The translations under genes and the position numbers were made by a program. Shown piece after piece: positions 13,739-17,073 of a stretch of DNA of 17,073 nucleotides (within the stretch, counting starts at the first letter, position 1; the number at the start of each line of letters is the position of its first letter). Source of the DNA: Treponema sp. (GTDB lineage Bacteria; Spirochaetota; Spirochaetia; Treponematales; Breznakiellaceae); the NCBI GenBank assembly GCA_031276615.1, contig JAISND010000291.1, forward strand, positions 1-17,073. Reading direction: 5' to 3'. The notes under the pieces are model-generated. The model made no database searches. It was not told the origin of the DNA and saw only the letters and a list, made by a program, of their open reading frames with translations.

Positions 13739-14542
13739 TCAGGGCCCGGCCCCTGCCCGCAGAAGCGCCCGGGCGTTGTAGCCGAACACGTCCTCAATCG
13801 TCACGGTTCCGTCCCTGCCGGGAAAATTGATCAGTTCCGCACAGGCGGCGCCCGCGGCTTCGGCAACAGGCCGGCCCGTCGGGACGTGGTAGTTGTCGAT
13901 GACCAGCTCGGGCCGCAGGCGCGCCAGTTCCGCAACCGCCGCGGGGGAAGGTTCGGCCGGCCCGAACTCGCCCGCGATGTCAAGGCCGAGCCATTCGGCA
14001 AAGGGCCTGTGCATCAGCTCAACCACCACCCGGCGGCCCGACCAGCGGGCAGATACCTTCCGCCGGATTTCCTCCGCAAAGGGATCAAAGGCCGCTGCCC
14101 ATGACGTGTAACGGTCAAGGGTGCCGAGAATTTCGGCAATTCTGCGGGCCTCCGCCTTGATGTCCCCGGGCCGGTTTACTGTTTTTACCTCAAGGGCCGC
14201 CGTCCCGGCGCTGCCCGCGGTTTCTTTCAGCCGCCTGGCAAAGGTTTCCCATTCCGCGTAAAGCACAAGGTCGGCCCTGCTTGCCGCCGCCAGATCCGAG
14301 GGCTTCAGCTCATACTCGGGCGGATGCCTGAGTTCCGCCGGAGCCAGAACGCGGATATGCTCCGCCCCGGCCGCGCGGGCAATGGCGGCAACCCAGGTGG
14401 TGGAAGCGACAACCAACTTCCCGCCGGGCGGCAGGGCGGCGCGGTCATCACCGCCGCCGCCAAAGACAGCCGCCGCAAGGAGAAGCAGGGCCGGAAAGAA
14501 AACGGGACGGATCAACCTTCGGCATCCGAAAAACAAAAACAT
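13739..14542 (-). CDS. Periplasmic metal-binding protein of the ABC importer (ZnuA/TroA-like, cluster A-I)
   Basis: A 267-residue exported protein. The signal peptide spans about residues 8-28 (RLIRPVFFPALLLLAAAVFG) with no lipobox cysteine at its end. Likely metal ligands by family position are His73 (RHPPEYELKPSD, like HxYEPTPSD in TroA/ZnuA), His178 (VELMHRPFAEWLGL) and Asp216 or His219 (VIDNYHVP). The histidine-rich loop of many ZnuA proteins is absent, so the metal (Zn, Mn or Fe) cannot be named, and chelated metal is possible. The frame is open to 14719, but that part is antisense-free shadow of the receptor gene. The ATG at 14542 has GGAGG six bases upstream and begins the signal peptide. 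It follows the TonB-dependent receptor by 47 bp and precedes the ATPase by 18 bp. Confidence 0.88.
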   Translation of the reverse strand: MFLFFGCRRLIRPVFFPALLLLAAAVFGGGGDDRAALPPGGKLVVASTTWVAAIARAAGAEHIRVLAPAELRHPPEYELKPSDLAAASRADLVLYAEWETFARRLKETAGSAGTAALEVKTVNRPGDIKAEARRIAEILGTLDRYTSWAAAFDPFAEEIRRKVSARWSGRRVVVELMHRPFAEWLGLDIAGEFGPAEPSPAAVAELARLRPELVIDNYHVPTGRPVAEAAGAACAELINFPGRDGTVTIEDVFGYNARALLRAGAGP

Positions 14543-14589
14543 GCCGCGCCTCCAAAACCTGGCAAACTCAAGCCTGTGGCGTATAAAAC

Positions 14590-16668
14590 CTATTTGAATT
14601 TTATTCTCCCCCCGGCCATAAAATTTATTCCCGGCATTTCGTAACCGGCGTAATAGGAATATTTCCTGTCCAGAAGATTGTTGACGGAAAAAAACAGCTC
14701 CCCTTCCGTTATGCGCCATGACACGCGCTCGAACAGCCAGGAGATCCGCAGGTTCAGCAGGTGAATGTCGTCCAGCCTGCTGTCTTTGTCCGGTTCGTAA
14801 AAGGCGCCGCTTCTGCCAAGGCCTCCGCCGTAGAGATCGTACAGGAACTGGTAATCGCCGTTAAGGTAAAAACCGCCGAAAAAGCCCCACCTGAAACCCG
14901 CGGACATGCTGAAAACCGGCGAATAGGGCATGCGCCCCGCCTCGCTGCCGTCTTCGCCCTTTGCCCTGATGCCGGTAATCCAGGTTCCTCCGGCAAAGAT
15001 ATCCAGCCGCCTGAGCATGGGGCTGTCTTTCTTCAGCGAGACGCTGCCGCCCAGTTCAAGCCCCTGAATGCGGAAGAACGAAGCCTTTGACGCGTTGCCG
15101 GGAAGCGCCGGGCCCGATGCAACGATCCTGTCCCTGCCGTCATCGTAAAAATACGAGACGTTAAGCGCGGCGGGCAGCGGCCACCGGTAGGAAAAGCCGC
15201 CTTCATAATGGTGAACAATTTCCGGCCGCACTTCCTTAAGATCGCTTTTTTCAGTACCGCCCGAGTTCAGCAGGCCCTGAATGATTGCCGGCGCGGGATA
15301 GATCACCCCGAGGGAATAATTGAAATGGAACTCCGCCCTGTCCCTGCCCGCCACAAGCCCCGCCTGCGGGGAAAAGGCGTTGTCCCAGGTATCGTGGAAG
15401 TAGGCGCGCAGGCCGGCCGAGGGAATGAAAAAATATTTTTCCTTTACGCTGAAATACTGGCTTAGGGCAAGATAGGGAGAATAGAGAGTCATAAAGGGAA
15501 AATCCGTGATCACCGAGGGCCGGGTGGTGTTGTGATCCTCGTTTACCGTTTTGCTTCCGTCTATGTCCAGGCCCGCGGTTATATCGCTTCCCTTCCAGAA
15601 AGAAAAAACTTCCCGCGCCCTCATTCCGTAGGCGTTAAGCCGCTGCCGCGACCAGTCGCCGGGTATGCGTATTTCCTCGTCAAGCCACGTAAAGCCGGTG
15701 TAATTGTAGTAAAGTTTGAAGAAACCCGCGGCCTTGTCAAACTGGTTGTTCAGGGTAAGGGTTGAAAAAGCCGTGCCGGTTTTGAAGGTTGAAAGGATAT
15801 CGTCTTTGTCCTGGCCGGCTTTCGGCGCGCGTTCCGTTTCGGCGTCCACAAAGTTGAAGAGCAGCCTGAGGTCCCAGTAAGCGCTGATCCACAGGCCGGT
15901 GTTCAGGTAGTAGCTCTGCTGAAAGGATCCGGAATGATCCGCATGGCCTTCGGTGGAGATCCAGCTCTGGGCGGCGTAGATGTCAAAACGCCGCCGCCGC
16001 CAGCCGAAGGAGGCGTTCTCCGCGAAGCTCAAAAAACTGCCGCCGGAAAAACCCGTCCCGGCTTCCCAGCCCTGTTCTGCCATGTACCGGGGACTCACGT
16101 TCACCTGGGCGTAGCCCGCGCCGAAATTTGCCGGCTGCGGGTACTTGTACACCTCAACGCTCTCCGCGGCGAACACGGGAATGCCGTCGGCCATGGACTG
16201 GCCGTAGACCAGGCCGTAACGGGGAACCCCGTCAAAACTCAGGGTGGTGTCGAGGGATGGATGGGTATAACCCCTGCCCCGGATGTAGAGGCTCGTCCCG
16301 GTTGTGGTTCCGATTGCGTTCTGTTTGCCGGTCACCACCCCCGGCACATTCCGCAGGGCGTCGAGAATATCGAGGGAACCCTGCTCCCAAATCTGCCCGC
16401 CGCTGACCACGTTGCGCTGGGCGCCGAAGGAATCGGTTTCCGGCAGCGCCGGATTCGCCGGCGGCTGTTCGCCGGTGAGGGTCAGGCCCTCGCCTTCCAT
16501 GACGAGGTCCCAGTCCTCCGAATCGCCCGCTTCCCCCCTGCCGGCCGCATCGCCCTCCGCGCCGTCCTGTGCCGTCCGCTCCTCCTCCGGCGCCGCTTCC
16601 CCCTCCTGCGCGGCAGGGGAAAGGGCGAGGCAGAGGAGGCAGAACAGCGCAAGCAGACACGGCTTCAT
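14590..16668 (-). CDS. TonB-dependent outer-membrane receptor, probably for a metal or metal complex
   Basis: A 692-residue protein. The signal peptide is about residues 1-20. An acidic, Ala/Gly-rich linker (21-70) contains a TonB-box-like MEGEGLTLTGE. The plug domain covers about 84-193 (ILDALRNVPGVVTG, SLYIRGRGYTHPSLDTTLSFDGVP, VEVYKYPQPANFGAGYAQVNVSP). The rest is a 22-strand-type barrel rich in aromatic alternating strands, ending SVNNLLDRKYSYYAGYEMPG...GGRIKFK, the usual receptor C-terminus. Histidines in GHADHSG and HHYEGG face unknown positions. Energy would come from TonB/ExbBD, not encoded here. Its place directly before a ZnuABC-like importer argues for metal uptake across the outer membrane. 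The start ATG at 16668 has no clear ribosome site and lies 9 bp after the previous stop, so coupling with that gene is likely. Confidence 0.9.
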   Translation of the reverse strand: MKPCLLALFCLLCLALSPAAQEGEAAPEEERTAQDGAEGDAAGRGEAGDSEDWDLVMEGEGLTLTGEQPPANPALPETDSFGAQRNVVSGGQIWEQGSLDILDALRNVPGVVTGKQNAIGTTTGTSLYIRGRGYTHPSLDTTLSFDGVPRYGLVYGQSMADGIPVFAAESVEVYKYPQPANFGAGYAQVNVSPRYMAEQGWEAGTGFSGGSFLSFAENASFGWRRRRFDIYAAQSWISTEGHADHSGSFQQSYYLNTGLWISAYWDLRLLFNFVDAETERAPKAGQDKDDILSTFKTGTAFSTLTLNNQFDKAAGFFKLYYNYTGFTWLDEEIRIPGDWSRQRLNAYGMRAREVFSFWKGSDITAGLDIDGSKTVNEDHNTTRPSVITDFPFMTLYSPYLALSQYFSVKEKYFFIPSAGLRAYFHDTWDNAFSPQAGLVAGRDRAEFHFNYSLGVIYPAPAIIQGLLNSGGTEKSDLKEVRPEIVHHYEGGFSYRWPLPAALNVSYFYDDGRDRIVASGPALPGNASKASFFRIQGLELGGSVSLKKDSPMLRRLDIFAGGTWITGIRAKGEDGSEAGRMPYSPVFSMSAGFRWGFFGGFYLNGDYQFLYDLYGGGLGRSGAFYEPDKDSRLDDIHLLNLRISWLFERVSWRITEGELFFSVNNLLDRKYSYYAGYEMPGINFMAGGRIKFK

Positions 16669-16677
16669 GGATGAAGA

Positions 16678-17073
16678 TTAACGGAGCCGGCTGAAAGTCA
16701 AATCTTCTTCACCGTGACCACCGTAGTTGGAAATCGTTAAGGTTTTCCCGTCCGCGCTGACGGTAAAACCATCAGAAGCCGGATTCCAGGGAATACCTGT
16801 CGTTATGGTTCCGGCTTTTGTTGTAGAGTCGTAAGTATAACCCCAGTTGTTTGTGGAATTATCAACGGAAAAAGAACAGATTACCCGCTGGCCTGTATTT
16901 TCTGGGGCTTCCTCGTCAAGGGGTTCTGCAAGATTTTTGAAAGTCATGGTCAGCCAGCCCGTACCATTGGCCTGGGGAGTCTTTCCTGCCCATACGGAAT
17001 CCGCCAAATCGCCGGGAAGAGTCCCGGGGGTAAAGGGTACGGAATCTATGGTTAAATCCTTGGCCCTTAGGCG
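16678..17073 (-). CDS. Small secreted/lipoprotein-type beta protein, 5' end outside the window
   Basis: The frame is open to the window edge, so at least 131 residues with the N-terminus missing. A TTG at 17007 is internal, not a start. The visible part is a short Asn/Thr/Gly-rich beta protein: WAGKTPQANGTGWLTMTFKN, VICSFSVDNSTNNWGYTYDS, GTITTGIPWNP, FTVSADGKTLTISNYGGHG and the end FSRLR. I remember similar modules in treponemal hypothetical lipoproteins, but no function is known. It directly precedes the TonB-dependent receptor with a 9-bp gap, so it may be an accessory surface component of the same system or merely its upstream neighbour. Confidence 0.7.
   Translation of the reverse strand, partial: RLRAKDLTIDSVPFTPGTLPGDLADSVWAGKTPQANGTGWLTMTFKNLAEPLDEEAPENTGQRVICSFSVDNSTNNWGYTYDSTTKAGTITTGIPWNPASDGFTVSADGKTLTISNYGGHGEEDLTFSRLR

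Noticed and set aside
14543..14719. 59-codon extension of the metal-binding protein
   Set aside because: It overlaps the receptor's 3' end in another frame; the signal peptide and GGAGG site fix the start at 14542.
16304..16681. Plus-strand frames opposite the receptor's N-terminal linker
   Set aside because: GC-rich shadows of the Ala/Glu-rich linker; no start signal or motif.

Overview
The window is high-GC (roughly 58-60% by eye), densely coded bacterial DNA. It looks like a host-associated spirochaete of the Treponema type, possibly one of the high-GC insect-gut treponemes. That placement is inference. It rests on the style of the predicted surface proteins at both edges (a GGG-motif beta-helix protein ending in a DAGAYE tail, and a short Asn/Thr/Gly-rich secreted-type protein), on a membrane-anchored beta-propeller next to a degenerate M23 protein, and on Sec-exported outer-membrane proteins. 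No rRNA, tRNA, transposase, integrase or CRISPR array was seen.

Layout. (1) 1-2705 (+): 3' part of a large right-handed beta-helix surface protein, cut by the window edge. (2) 2770-3186 (-): cytidine deaminase. (3) 3226-6212 (+): an apparent operon of a membrane-anchored beta-propeller protein, an M23-fold protein without its metal ligands, and a zinc-ribbon methyltransferase. It ends at a 15-bp perfect inverted repeat. (4) 6306-8587 (-): a 2-keto-3-deoxygluconate operon. A KDPG aldolase with a C-terminal VOC-like domain is followed by KDG kinase and a 75-residue CxxC-x11-CxxC protein. A good sigma70-type promoter lies about 160 nt upstream, and the leader between contains competing hairpins and a possible 31-codon leader ORF. 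(5) 8901-10247 (-): MATE-family exporter. (6) 10429-11118 (-) and 11277-12044 (+): a Crp/Fnr-family regulator divergent from a dicluster-ferredoxin-type protein. The 158-bp gap holds two strong dyads. Two hairpins with T-runs follow the ferredoxin gene. (7) 12217-17073 (-): a metal-uptake operon. In transcription order it has the end of a small secreted-type protein, a TonB-dependent receptor, a ZnuA/TroA-like binding protein, an ABC ATPase and an ABC permease whose best start overlaps the ATPase gene.

How they work together. The eda-kdgK pair turns 2-keto-3-deoxygluconate into pyruvate and glyceraldehyde-3-phosphate, the end of hexuronate or pectin breakdown. The last operon encodes a complete route for a metal ion or metal complex across both membranes. 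The Crp/Fnr-ferredoxin pair resembles redox or nitrosative-stress modules of anaerobes, but no hybrid-cluster protein gene is present here. The least explained items are the aldolase leader, the small zinc-ribbon protein, the inactive-looking M23 protein, and the intergenic palindromes that share a GTTTCAAAA/TTTTGAAAC core.
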